Shown in pieces: positions 22,464 to 33,050 of a stretch of 64,000 bases of DNA. Location: contig JBBPFI010000001.1 in the NCBI GenBank assembly GCA_037974965.1, forward strand, positions 1,798,001 through 1,862,000, read 5' to 3'. The position numbers were made by a program, and so were the translations under genes. The notes under the pieces are model-generated. The model was not told the DNA's origin and ran no database searches. It worked only from the letters and a program-made list of their open reading frames with translations. This DNA is from Dacryopinax spathularia (lineage: Eukaryota > Basidiomycota > Dacrymycetes > Dacrymycetales > Dacrymycetaceae). The number at the start of each line of letters is the position of its first letter. Positions within the stretch are counted from its first letter, which is position 1.

Positions 22464-24315
22464 CCAGCCGATTTCTGAGAAAGAGCTCCTGGATTTATTC
22501 GAGGAGCATTGTCTGCCTACGCTGAGCGCTAACTTCGACTGGGATCATCGAGATCGTGACGAGGTTTCGACGGAACGGGTGGGTACCTCTTCCTTTGGTT
22601 CTATATCCCGAACTGACTCTAAATGCATTGCAGACAATCATCAGAGCTTGCGTGGATCAAATGCCCGTCTTGTACAGGCGTCTCACTTCGCCTCAGAAAG
22701 CCTTATTCTCCGAATTTGGTGAAGAGGGCTGGTTAGAGGACAAAGAGGAAGAATACAATGCGCTCATGTCGAATACAACGCCGCAAGAGACGCCTACAAA
22801 ACACGGTCGCCGACCATCCAACTCACTGACGGGTGTATCGCGGACGGTATCTGTTGACCGCTACGGACATCAAGCTAATACGATCGAAGCCGGGAGAGGC
22901 GGTGTGAAGAGTGTGAGTGTTAACGACGGATGTGCAGAACGTCTAACTGGCGATTGTCAACAGGTTCAACGGTTGCCAGAGAGGGCAGCAACGACGGGAG
23001 GTATTTTGGAAACCAATAAGGATGAACAACCTACAAGCAGTTCCGAGATGCATACGACGGACGACGGCAGTGCGGGAGTTCATTCGACTCCTTCGAACTA
23101 TCCTCACGCCGAAAACGGAGGTCCTTTGGATGATCAGGAGCATCCGGATGAAACCTTGCATGCGATGGCAAATGACAATCCTCCGGGGCCCGGACTTTCG
23201 GTGAGGTTTAAAGAACCTTCACCGGTTAGCAACTCGTCATCGGCAGTTGATGTCGACAGTGGTTCGTAATACTTTTCAATCTTTACGTGGTTTGAGATCA
23301 ACGTGGCACAGGCGGATCTGAGGAAGCAAAAGATCTTTCCCAGCCAGCCAATGAGGCAGTTCTCTTGGGCCATGAACAGCCTGTAAGCGGTTATATGGTC
23401 CAATCACCACGTCCGTTCGCTCAATGCGTATATTCAGGGAGAAAATGTTTCTTTTGCGCCAATTACGTCTGACCCATCGGTGTCCATTCAGTACGATTTT
23501 CTTCCTCGACGTGTCGAGCAAGGATTGGTTGAAGCCGCCACTGGCAGTGAACTTGCCGAAAGCGATAATATTTCAGAGATTCCCGCAGTTCCCGTTTGGA
23601 CTGATGATCCTTTGGTCGCTTCCGATCGGGCACAGCCTTTTGGAGAAATCTATCCTGAAGTATCGGTGTACGATAAAGAACTGGTCGATGTACTCAGAAG
23701 GGAAGTTGGGTACAACACCAGTACTTCTTCGTCTCCGCTTGAGCGCGTTGACGAAGAGGATCCGGTTACTCTTTCGAAAGGCAAGGAGCGACACGCAGAC
23801 AACAACCCCGACGATCTTCATCCCGATGAACGTACGCCCGGTAACATCGACTCTTGGTCGGACCTGATTGACGTCGATGCCGCTGAAGTAGTCGAAAAAG
23901 AAGATCCTTCGAGTGAGGAAGTTCGGCCGGTTCTTGGCAAGGAAGATGGTGGATCTACTCACAAAAAGAAGAAGTCGTCTAAACCGACGGAACCATCCCG
24001 CTTCTACCGGAAGACTTTGCACGACAAATTCAATAGTGCTCTTGTGCTTTCCCTCCTGGGTACAGAAGGATGGGAAACCAAGTACGAACATGAAGCCAGT
24101 ACGCCCTGCTCTCCAATTTTACCTGCTGGATATTGATTTTCAACGTAGTGCGAGCTATATTAAACAGCATGACCGATATCTTGTTGAAGGTCCAAGAAGA
24201 CCTTCGCCAATCTTTTCTGCATAAGAACAAAGCACGCTTGAAAGTCGCCGCCGTATGTCTTAGAGAGATAGACAAGTTGGCACTCGCAGGGTTTGTTGCT
24301 AGCTACGGTCTCTGA
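22447..24315 (+). CDS. Novel FMGxxW-family protein (copy 2), no six-Cys module seen
   Basis: Exon 1 (22,447-22,578) encodes MYKINNQPISEKELLDLFEE and on. After a 55-nt phase-0 intron, exon 2 starts at 22,634 with TIIRACVDQMPVLYRRL and the core SEFGEEGWLEDKEEEYNAL. A long acidic, Ser/Thr/Pro-rich middle follows. Three more introns keep the frame open: about 23,265-23,309 (gttcgt...acag), about 23,382-23,436 (gtaagc...tcag) and about 24,099-24,146 (gtacgc...gtag). The C-terminal part is helical: RFYRKTLHDKFNSALVLSLL, then KVQEDLRQSFLHKNKARLKV and EIDKLALAGF. The tail resembles the C-terminal helix of the 24,627-28,050 gene. Intact multi-exon structure argues that this is a live gene. Role unknown. 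Confidence 0.65.
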
Positions 24316-24626
24316 CTTACAAGCTTCGCATATCCAACACCCGTATTATAGTCCTTAGTGAACGGATGCGTCGGTAAAAATCAATTCATCTCGTTGTCCT
24401 TTCCCAATTGCATCTTCTCAATGCTGCTCTAGCATCTAAATGACTGCAGCGAAAGGAAGTGCATTGCGGATGGTACTGTTCATACACCTTGTTTATTCAC
24501 TACATCCGCCTATTTATGGTATCATCGAAAAGGAAACGGAAGGCATATCGACCTTCAGCAGAAGGATTGCTTAACTACGTTTTGTCCGTCAATAATAAGT
24601 TCTGGAATAGTTGTCGTAATCCGAAC

Positions 24627-27600
24627 TTATTTGTGTCTCAGTTTCCCTCCACACGCGGTAGCGATGTCCTCCAGACAATCTATAATAGAACCGAAACCGA
24701 TTTCCTTATCCTTATGCTTCTCTTTCATTTCCTCCACTGCAGACTCAGCGGCATGCACTAATGACATGACGACACCAACCGGAACCATGTCTACGTAATG
24801 CATGTAAGTAGTCTGCTTCATGCGCTTATCACGGTTTGTTCGCTCACGGCTTGGTGAACTCGATGGTGTGATGTCGTTAAGGTCGTCACCTAACATTGCA
24901 CGAAGTTCTTCCATGACAGGACTTCTTTTGACAGGCGGGGGAAGGGTTGTAGATAATGGAATTGGCGTTTCGGCATGCCCACGGTTTTCTCCGGGCGCCT
25001 CAGCTGATTTTTCCGGTCGGCCGGAATGGTGTGGTTCAGACTCTAGACGCATGTAAACGTTGTGGATGATACAAGCGTAAATAAATTGTCTGCTGACCTT
25101 TTCCAGGCGTATTAATATCGGCAGTTATATCGGTAGACGGCGCGATGATGTCTGCATCTGGCCGATTAGTCAGCCTGTCCAGCTGAAAACGTTTGGCAAA
25201 GACTAAACCTTTGGCAGCATCCTTCGAGTCTTCCTTGCTGATCACCCTCGCGTCCATGTCCAACACTGTTATAGCTATCATGTATCACATACAGCAACAA
25301 AAGGCAAACAACTGCATACCTTTCGTTGAGTCGGAAGAAGTAGTTGTCTCTTTTTGATGGCCAGAAGAACTTCCACTCGTTTGATCAAGCGCTTTTGCAG
25401 CCGATAGTCGAGTTGCTTGAGCATCGGATTCTGTTGAGACCATACCCTGTTCATGAGCGGCATTTCCATGCGGGTGAGACTGGCCATGATCGGACGCTTG
25501 TACTCTTTCCTTGACAACCGGCTTCGGCTTCGCGGTCTGGTTGCCTTTCGCTAGCGGAAACTCGCAATCATCGAAACTTCGTGGTGAAGCAGATATCTAA
25601 CCTTTTTCGTGGCGGATTCCTGCATGACCCTCCGCTTGTTGTGCCTGTTCCGATCCTCCAGCGGCACCGGTATTGGGCATTGAACCAGCCTGCCCCCGCG
25701 CTTTCTTGCCGTATACGACTGTAGCATTTGGACGTCCTGCTCTCACATAGTTACGAAGTGTAAATCAAACCGGAAAGACGACATACCAGGTGTCCTTCTG
25801 TCTATCTCCTTAGGCGCAGTGGTCTTCACTGGTTTATCGTTCCGGTCTTGAACGACATTGGGCGTGGTAGCTAGAGATCTCGTTAGTTACAGCTCTGCCC
25901 TGTCACGCTTCATCAGTCTGACCCGTACCCTTCTTTCCAGTCTCAACTGATTTCGCAGTCACAGGTTTGGTCAGGGCTACCGGCGTCTTCTTTGCACCTT
26001 TAGTGGCTGGCACAACATAATCTCAGTTCAGTTTGTCTTTTTACTGCAGTGCACACAACGGTGCGGCCCACCTTCTGCTGACTCTTGCTTATTTACGGCT
26101 TTGCCTGATTTTGCGGACTTGGCACTTTCCAACGGCCCTTCTGTGTCGCCTAATCATTTGTTCCGTCAGAATACCTATTTAGTCAACCATAACGGTCAAT
26201 CACCTTCTTTCGCCTTCGCCGCATTCCCAGCTTTACCCCCACCCGCCGGTTTCTCGGGTTCACGCGTTCCTTTCTCGCTTCGCCGAGAACCTAAAAGATT
26301 AATAAGTTTCGGTTGGAGCACTGCTTTTGCTTAACGCACCGTCTGACCCCTTCTTGGCAGCCTCAGGCGTGTCTGAAGTTGATGGATTGGTCGTTTGAAC
26401 CGACTTCTTGGCATTGCCTTCTTTGCTGACCTTCGTGGTCTGAACCGCTATTTTCCTTTTGGGTGTCTGCAGCAACTTCTTGTGGAACGCAATCTGCCTT
26501 CTACGTTCTGTGCCGTCCAATTCATTGTACCATACGGTCTCGTATCCCCTCTTCCAAAGCTTATTCTTGTTGCCTTCGGCCGATGAACGCGCCAATTTGT
26601 CTTGCACCGTCTTCAATTCCGTTTTGTATGCTGAAACATGTCAGTCCTGCGCGTTGTCAAAATATCCCCACTTACTGTCCGTGAACTCGCAATGTGTGCC
26701 TGTATCGCGACAATTGAAGCAACGGAAGGTATCTTGTTTAGCGGTTTTGAAAGGTCCTCCGCATTGGGTGCGTTTGTTCCGGCTCACGCCATCTCTCTTC
26801 TGGATGGCGTACTGAAGATCGCAGTTGTCGCACTACCATTTCCGTTAGTTGAAGATACGACCGACCAACCAGCAATAGCTTACCCATCCTTCGTGAGCGT
26901 CTCCAACATCAGATTCATCATCGTCGACGTCCTTCAAAATATGTTAGAGGCAGGTACGACAGCCCAGAAGTTCTTCTTACGGCGGAAAGAAGTTCTACTT
27001 CATCATGAGAAGGCAACGATCTATATGCTGCCAACATCTCTTCTTCGTCCAGCTTGTACCCCCGCGCAACCCTCACCGAGAACTTCTCGCCCTTACGAGG
27101 TTCCACTTTCACCACCTTCGACGAGACTACCGCCGGATGCACACCCACGTACGTCGCCTTCGTTCGGTTCGCCACATAGCCGTAACCAGGGTACCTTCTC
27201 GCAATAGCAGTCCCATCTACCAGACATCGATGAATAACACCAATCTGCAAGGCGACTGAAATCATTCTTACCTTCAGAGTCGCTCGCGTCAGAGCCTTCT
27301 TGGTCATCCCTAACGCGCATAACATCTGTCACGATCTATAACCAAACGGAGATCCAGACCTCAGCCTACTTTATCACGTTCTCTTCGGTTTCGATATCGT
27401 CCTTCTCTTCGTCCTCATCTTGCCGGTCCTCCATCTAATAGCAATGTGTTAATCTTGAGTGGCAATTATATTAGAGACAGTTGTTTACCGCGGGGTTCAC
27501 AAACGGGCCATCCAAAGCATCCTCGATCCGTTGCTTCTTCGTAGAAGTTCCTGCGGCGGGCGACGTTGCCCTTCTTTTCCCTTTGTCTTTGGCAACTGAA

Positions 27601-28050
27601 GGTTGAACACCTGCGTCTGTTTTGTCCGCCTCAATCCCCGTTCCTCCCTCGCCGGCTGAGTTACGCCCTTCCTGCACCTCCGGCTGCGAAGACGAAGGAA
27701 GTGACATGTAGTCAACCGGCTGACTGCCACCCGCCATCAAGAAGTACGTCCCAAGATTATTTTGAGCAACTTTGTTCCACTCTGCGCTCATGAACTCTTT
27801 CATTCGACTGTTGAAATCCATATATGCTTCTGGATGATCTTGAACATACGTGCTGATTCGCTCCTAACGCGAAACAGATGAGAAACTTAGATGAAAGAGC
27901 ACCACAACTTACTCGAGCAAATTCCTTCGTAAAGCTTACTAACTTATTCCACATCTCGTCATCTTTAGCTGCCTCCACCAACCGCTGGAAATATTCTTCG
28001 GCGGTCTGAGTCGGCATCTTGCCCTTAATAGAGGAACTGGCGGTCGTCAT
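24627..28050 (-). CDS. Novel FMGxxW-family protein with six-Cys module (copy 3)
   Basis: Exon 1 (28,050-27,913) encodes MTTASSSIKGKMPTQTAEEY and FQRLVEAAKDDEMWNKLV. A phase-0 intron (27,912-27,864) follows, then exon 2 from 27,863 with ERISTYVQDHPEAYMDFNS and the core KEFMSAEWNKV. Later come a Ser/Glu-rich region with a nuclear-signal-like KDKGKRRAT and STKKQRIED, an acidic exon (DEDEEKDDIETEE), RGYKLDEEEMLAAYRSL, and the six-Cys module at 26,832-26,689 starting CDNCDLQYAIQKRDGVSRN and ending CFNCRDTGTHC. Next is a Lys-rich region with KLWKRGYETVWYNELDGTER, then several short Lys/Ser/Thr exons and a C-terminal helix AAESAVEEMKEKHKDKE before the stop at 24,627. Joints of the central exons (25.2-26.3 kb) are not resolved. 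Could be a nuclear, zinc-binding protein; function unknown. Confidence 0.55.
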
Positions 28051-28498
28051 CGTCGTCGAAAGCTGAAGTAGAAGTACAGCTTCGTCGACTCTGCCTGTCT
28101 CGCCTAAGCCCATTTGATTCCGAACCCTGGGTCCACACCACAGAACTTCTTCCATACGGCTCAAGTCACTCTAGCAATCGCATTTATCACGTGACAATCG
28201 CATGTCTCGCGCACCGACACTGTCCAAATGGTCTGAACAATACAGTCCATTAAATCGCGTAACATTACGGGTACTTCGAGGGCAGATGTGATCGAACACA
28301 GCTTATACACATGATATCTCAAAGGCATTTGGCTCTAACATCGCACACCCTGGTAATGAGAAGGACATCTGACAGTCCGTTCGCAGCTTGGAACAGCGCT
28401 TGTCGATCCTCCGGAACTGTCGTGCGCAGAGCCACCTCGCTCACAGTCGCTCTGATACCCCGAACCATCATGAAGATGCGATTGAATACGGCCAGATC

Positions 28499-29356
28499 TC
28501 AAATGTCTTCAGCTTCGCTCGTTTGAATTGAACCATGACTAAAGGACTCACCGGTATTCTCCCCAAGACGAGCAGCTATATCGCTTGCGGACTCATACTT
28601 GTCGTCATCCTCGTTTCCCAAAGAAACATTTTCGCCATCATGTAAACCGCTTCTCTCCCGCTTCCCCTCCGTTGGTGCCTCGTCCACATCCATAGCATCG
28701 GAATCGGGTGTGCCAGACCTTGCGCCGCGATCGGATTCCTTTCCTTCAGGCTGAAGTACGACCTCACTCGCCATCGACGACCGAATGACGCTGAGTGGAT
28801 CTTTCATGGCTGCGGCTACATGCCGTAATTCTATCCAAGCCGAAAGAACGTCAGCCAAGGCACGCGTAAGCATCAAGCTGTCCATGAACGACGATGCGTC
28901 AACAATTATGCCCAATCGAACATCAAACAATGTATGCACACATGCACCGTTTTGTCCGCTCTGTGCCCCAGGAACGACCTACGCTACTATTCATCCTCAA
29001 TGCGTTGTACTGCACAGAGCAGACGCACCTTCGAGCTTCCGGATGAAACCGACTTCTGCGCGCCTTCATTTCGCAGCTTGATTTGTTGGTCTTGTAGCCA
29101 TTGCGGACCCATAAATTCCTTTAGCGTAACTGGCATCTCGGATAATAGGTACGGATAATGGTCGATAGCTTGTTTCACGACTTCCTAACACCTATTCAAT
29201 AAATTACTTCTTTCGACGAGACAAACTTACCGCGGCCTCCTTGGCTGAATCTTCATCCTTAATCCTTTCCGCCCATCCTCTTCTCGCACGTTGCGCATCC
29301 TGCTTTATCGTTCCATACAATTCAAGAAGTCTAGCAGTGTGCATGTGATCCGACAT
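28499..29356 (-). CDS. Novel FMGxxW-family protein (copy 4)
   Basis: Exon 1 (29,356-29,231) encodes MSDHMHTARLLELYGTIKQ and RARRGWAERIKDEDSAKEAA. After a 46-nt phase-0 intron (29,230-29,185) exon 2 begins EVVKQAIDHYPYLLSEMPV and reaches the core KEFMGPQWLQDQQIKL. A further intron starts at a gtgcgt donor near 29,030. The last frame (to 28,499) has DVRLGIIVDASSFMDSLMLT, ADVLSAWIELRHVAAAMKD and an acidic tail. It is about 250 residues and lacks the six-Cys module. An ATG further upstream (29,453) is in frame, but the shorter start matches the other family members. It lies tail to head with copy 3, about 450 nt upstream of it. Confidence 0.6.
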
Positions 29357-29675
29357 CCTGTAGCTCGAAAGTAAAACGTCTACGAAAGAGAGCAACGCGA
29401 ACACGTGCTCCCCGTGTCCTACCGTAATGCATCCGTCGTCAGTACCATTCAGCAACCTCTATGCACTGCACACTCAATCCATCACCACGCAGTAAGTTTA
29501 TCTTCGATCATATTGTTAGAGAACGATTGTATTAAGGTTTTTACAATGCCCTACAGGCCACGTACATGAATGAAAATACAAAAATCGCGCAGGTAAAGAA
29601 TGAATGCGGGCCTGACGTCTGTTACCAAAAGTCCCTGAGCCAACTGAAGCAGTTGCAAGAATGCACGCACTGACG

Positions 29676-30678
29676 TCAAGAAACAATGACAGCACGATGC
29701 GAATGTCGGTCGTTTAGTTCGCGGTTCGACCGTCGATCCATGCTGTCCCGATTTGATCGACGTCCACGATCGCGCCGAGCTGCCAGTGCTTTCCGCCTCC
29801 TCTCTTCTTCAAATTCCCTGGCAACTCTAGCAGCTACGCGGCGGTCAATTTCATCAAAGTCCAGATCGTTGAAATTGAATGTGAGTGCGTTGACTCGCCG
29901 GCCAGCCCTCCCACCGCCCGAGTTTGATGAAAAGGAATTGCCATCCGATGTTCCTGGCGAATACACCGGCGTCGCCCCAGTCCTCATATAAACGGGAATA
30001 ACTTCTTCATCGGTTGATACTTCATCAGAACCAAGAGAAGCCATCAAGACGACTTCTCCAAGGTTAGACAACGAAGAATAGGCAGGCGGAGGATCATTTG
30101 ATTCCAGGATGGATGCATCTGAATCGCCTATCGACTCCCTGTTCGAAATGTCAACAGAACATCAACCCTTTTCAGAGATTTAAAACCAACCTTGCAAGGC
30201 ACCCGTCCGCAAGCACACACATTATCGGAAAACTGAATGTCCTGTCGGTTTGATTGCATCGCCCTTCAGTTACTGAATGAACTACATCTGACGAGCCCAT
30301 GCTCGGCTGGAAGCCGTCGCCACAAGAGGACGAAGTCATAGAACTAACGGAATCTCCCTGTCCACCGGGAACAGCGTTATCCGACCCTGTTGCCTGGGTA
30401 TTCTCGCCATGTACTGGAGACCTAGTCAACATCACCTCCCTCAGACAACTTGTAACAGGGTGCTTACCCAAGCAAGGATCTGCGCGTTCCTGCCCAGACA
30501 GACATTGAGCCGACTGGCAGCTTTCAATACAAGAAGTGTCTCTGTCTGCATCTTTAACAGCATCAATGAGGTACCCAATTCTCATCCCACCATTTTACTC
30601 ACCTTCTTGCAATGCGTCACCCTCATCTTCACGCGATACAATACAGTCCCCATCACGCTCTCCTTCAATAGCCGCCAT
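29676..30678 (-). CDS. Unknown Cys/Ser-rich protein with PPxY motif
   Basis: Three exons: from the ATG at 30,678 (MAAIEGERDGDCIVSREDE), after a phase-1 intron to DRDTSCIESCQSAQCLSG and on, and after a 50-nt intron (gttggt...aacag, about 30,190-30,140) to ESIGDSDASILESNDPPPAY and on. The product is about 290 residues. The second exon has about nine cysteines in the first 100 residues. The third has DPPPAYSSL, a PPxY motif of the kind bound by WW domains such as those of Rsp5/Nedd4 ubiquitin ligases. It then has an acidic stretch and a strongly charged Arg-rich end (DEIDRRVAARVAREFEEERR and RRSNRDSMDRRSNREL). No family recognised. Confidence 0.5.
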
Positions 30679-31395
30679 GGTCGGGATGCACGATGCTATA
30701 TCTAATTAAACAGTCAAATTTTCAACACTCCCATGCAGCGAACATAGACACACCTTTGCAATACGCACACCAAGTTGTTAAAACGTGAATGATAAACACA
30801 GTAGAGCTTTCACGATGCCTTCGCACTTCAGAGTTGTGTCAGTCTTGAATGCTGTCCAGCAAGCCCCTTTAATGCACTGCCTCACTATTGCACCCGTTCA
30901 CCGCCACTCACATTGTATTAGCAGGTCACATCACATGGTTGCAGAATGTCAAGAAGTTCTGTTAATGACTTATATAAATCATCAGGCGGATTACATTGAC
31001 CGCAACACAGAATCAGACGCATCCGACGCAGCTGAGCCAACTGTTATACAGACACTCATATGTTGCCTATAGCTATACCCCACAAATCCTAACCAAATAA
31101 CAAGGTTACCAATTGAACTGCGACCGACTACATCCAGTAGAATAGTTGGTACATTAATCACGAAATTTATGACGACATCTTCCGTGGAACATAGTTTTTC
31201 GATGATCGCCGAATTCGTGCATTAATGCTTCACACATGCAAGTACACCGACATTTCGTCTCATACAGACCACCGAGTACTTCGACAGTGCCCACCCTAAG
31301 CACGCGGAATTGCGGAAGCAAACGGCACCATTCCCTTGACCATCACCGGCGCGCGCCTCTGTTATTCACCTCTTCACTTTACAACTACTTCCAGC
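30679..31395. other. Intergenic stretch between divergent unknown genes
   Basis: AT-rich, no convincing coding sequence; a 95-residue frame at 30,785-31,072 has no motif. It probably holds the promoters of the genes starting at 30,678 (minus) and 31,396 (plus). It contains AAGAAGTTCTG at about 30,949-30,959, one copy of the 7-mer enriched across the block. Confidence 0.5.
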
Positions 31396-32498
31396 ATGTC
31401 TACTGATAGTCTTCCCCTTCCCGAATCGCCTACATCTATCAACTCTAATGACAATTCGCCCTTGAATGTCGCCGAGCATTTGCTTGCAGAGTTGGCGAGC
31501 AATCTATCGCGATCCTCCAGCGGCCACAGCTGGATCACGGCGTCCTCCCTCGGCAATGATAGTCAACTGGACGATAACGACAACAATGCTCCCGACAATA
31601 CTCGTAACGCTGCCACGGAACACTTCAACGACGCAGAAATCGATGGTATACAGAAGTTGCTGAAAATTGTCGGAAATAAGGGAGTGCGAAAGGTTCTCGC
31701 CGCGATAGAGGCTCTTGACAGTGAGGACGAGCATGATGTAAAGCGGCTAAAGGTCGGGGCCGAGCGAGTTCCGGTAAGCACATGAGCTCGACGCGAAAGG
31801 ATCACAAGTCCAATCACATCGTGTCTCTTCAAGCCTCTTTGTTTCAGGAACTACCAACAGACTGATAACGTACCAGGTTCATTTCGCTCACGGCGACATT
31901 AAGACTGAAGGGACAGAAGAAGTTCTGGAAGAAGAGTCTGAAGAAGAACTTCCTGAATCCCCCCGAAGAAGTTCCCTTGTACGACCTCACCTCGAAACAA
32001 CTAGCCGAGAAGGGCAACCCATCGATCGATCTCGGAAAGGCCACAGATGAAGAATGGGAGGCGGAACGCCTCCGTGTGGCGAACGTCGCTGCCATGTACG
32101 GATACGTCATGGTCCGCGAGTACGAAAAGAGGGAGGCACTCGAAGTCGAAGCAGGCGTTCGTCTGGGACGAGAGCATGACCTCAGGAAGGTATGGAACGA
32201 CAACGTCATCGTCGGAAAGAAGAAAGCAGAACGGGAACGCGAGAAAAAACCTCTTAATGCCCGTCTCGCCGACTTCCACAACAAGTCCCGTTATCGTCTG
32301 GTCAAAGCTCAAGAAGATCTGAAAGATACGACAAGGAAAACATGGCAAGATACTAAGACCGGTTCCACCGTCGTCAGTGGATACCTCGCTGAACATGGGC
32401 CGCAGATTATTGGCGCTGTTATCGGATCGAGTATCAAGTATGCCTGTACGTACTCTTTTTCTTCTGCATCGCCCTCAGTTCACTCTGTTCTAGCGTAA
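31396..32498 (+). CDS. Unknown accessory protein, two-frame second exon
   Basis: Exon 1 starts at 31,396 (MSTDSLPLPESPTSINSND) and ends at a gtaagc donor after KVGAERVP (about 31,771). It is Ser/Asn/Asp-rich with a helix EIDGIQKLLKIVGNKGVRK. After the acceptor at about 31,875 two frames are open. The phase-matched frame gives an acidic stretch (GTEEVLEEESEEELPESPRR) and stops near 32,045. The other frame gives a longer charged protein (KFWKKSLKKNFLNPPEEV, DEEWEAERLRVANVAAMYGY, REYEKREALEVEAG, VWNDNVIVGKKKAERE) to 32,498, with a Gly/Ile-rich hydrophobic end (HGPQIIGAVIGSSIKYA). A tiny intron or alternative splicing would be needed to reach it. No family recognised. Confidence 0.45.
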
Positions 32499-32699
32499 GG
32501 ATTAAGCCCGATACGTTCTTCCTGGTTCGACTGATTCATCCCTTCCATCATCATCCACACGTTCCTTTCCTCTTTCATCTCCACGTATTCCCTTCAGTCG
32601 TCTCACTGGCCATAACTACCCCTGATGTTCTATACCATGCCCGTCATTACCCGACGTAGTTCCGCGCTTCGGCCAGCTCGCACAAGGGCTACAATAGCT

Positions 32700-33030
32700 G
32701 GTCTAATGCAACTCTCATTGCCGCGGGAGAAGTTCATCTACTAAACATCCTCAAGCGACATATTTTGTCCAAGAACTTCAACCAACAGAATAACTTCGAC
32801 GTGCAAAGGTACTTCTATTCTGCGCATAGAACTTCTGCGTAGAAGAACTTCCTCTCTAGGAAAATATCTTTGCTAAAAGAACTTCTAGGCCCAGAATAAT
32901 TAACGCATATAAGAACTTCCACACCCAAGATAACTTAATTCCCGGAAGTTCTTCTACATTGAAGAGAACTAGTTCGGCTACAAGATCTTCTACGTTGAAG
33001 AGAACTAGTTAGGCTACAAGATCTTCTCGG
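32700..33030. repeat. Non-coding cluster of GAAGTTC/GAACTTC motifs with a 36-bp tandem repeat
   Basis: Seven or so copies of GAACTTC or GAAGTTC occur within about 250 nt (for example near 32,727, 32,772, 32,828, 32,845, 32,869, 32,911 and 32,944), on both orientations. At 32,951-33,022 a 36-nt unit is present twice, with two differences; it contains GAAGAGAACTAGTT. The string AGAGAACTAG also occurs once in the left hairpin at 10,909-10,918. This could be the right subterminal region of the large element. Confidence 0.6.
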
Positions 33031-33050
33031 CACGAAATAAATGCTGCTTC

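Larger units (their letters stand above)
10899..33050. mobile_element. Candidate large Helitron-associated accessory block (about 22 kb)
   Basis: The block differs from its flanks in several ways: it is more AT-rich, carries an apparently complete Helitron, holds four of the five members of a novel protein family on both strands, has other unknown genes with no recognisable housekeeping function, and is crowded with the 7-mer GAAGTTC/GAACTTC. The left limit is set at a short hairpin whose sequence recurs at 62,726, next to another family member. The right limit is set where the 7-mer-rich non-coding stretch stops, just before a run of C at about 33,050. Whether it is one giant element or several nested ones is unresolved. 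The boundaries are inference; the internal content is seen directly. Confidence 0.45.

Noticed and set aside
32700-33030. GAACTTC cluster read as heat-shock elements
   Set aside because: The heat-shock element needs nGAAnnTTCn spacing; here GAA and TTC are one base apart or in the wrong phase.
32700-33030. CRISPR-like array
   Set aside because: Only two 36-nt tandem units without spacers, in a eukaryotic genome.
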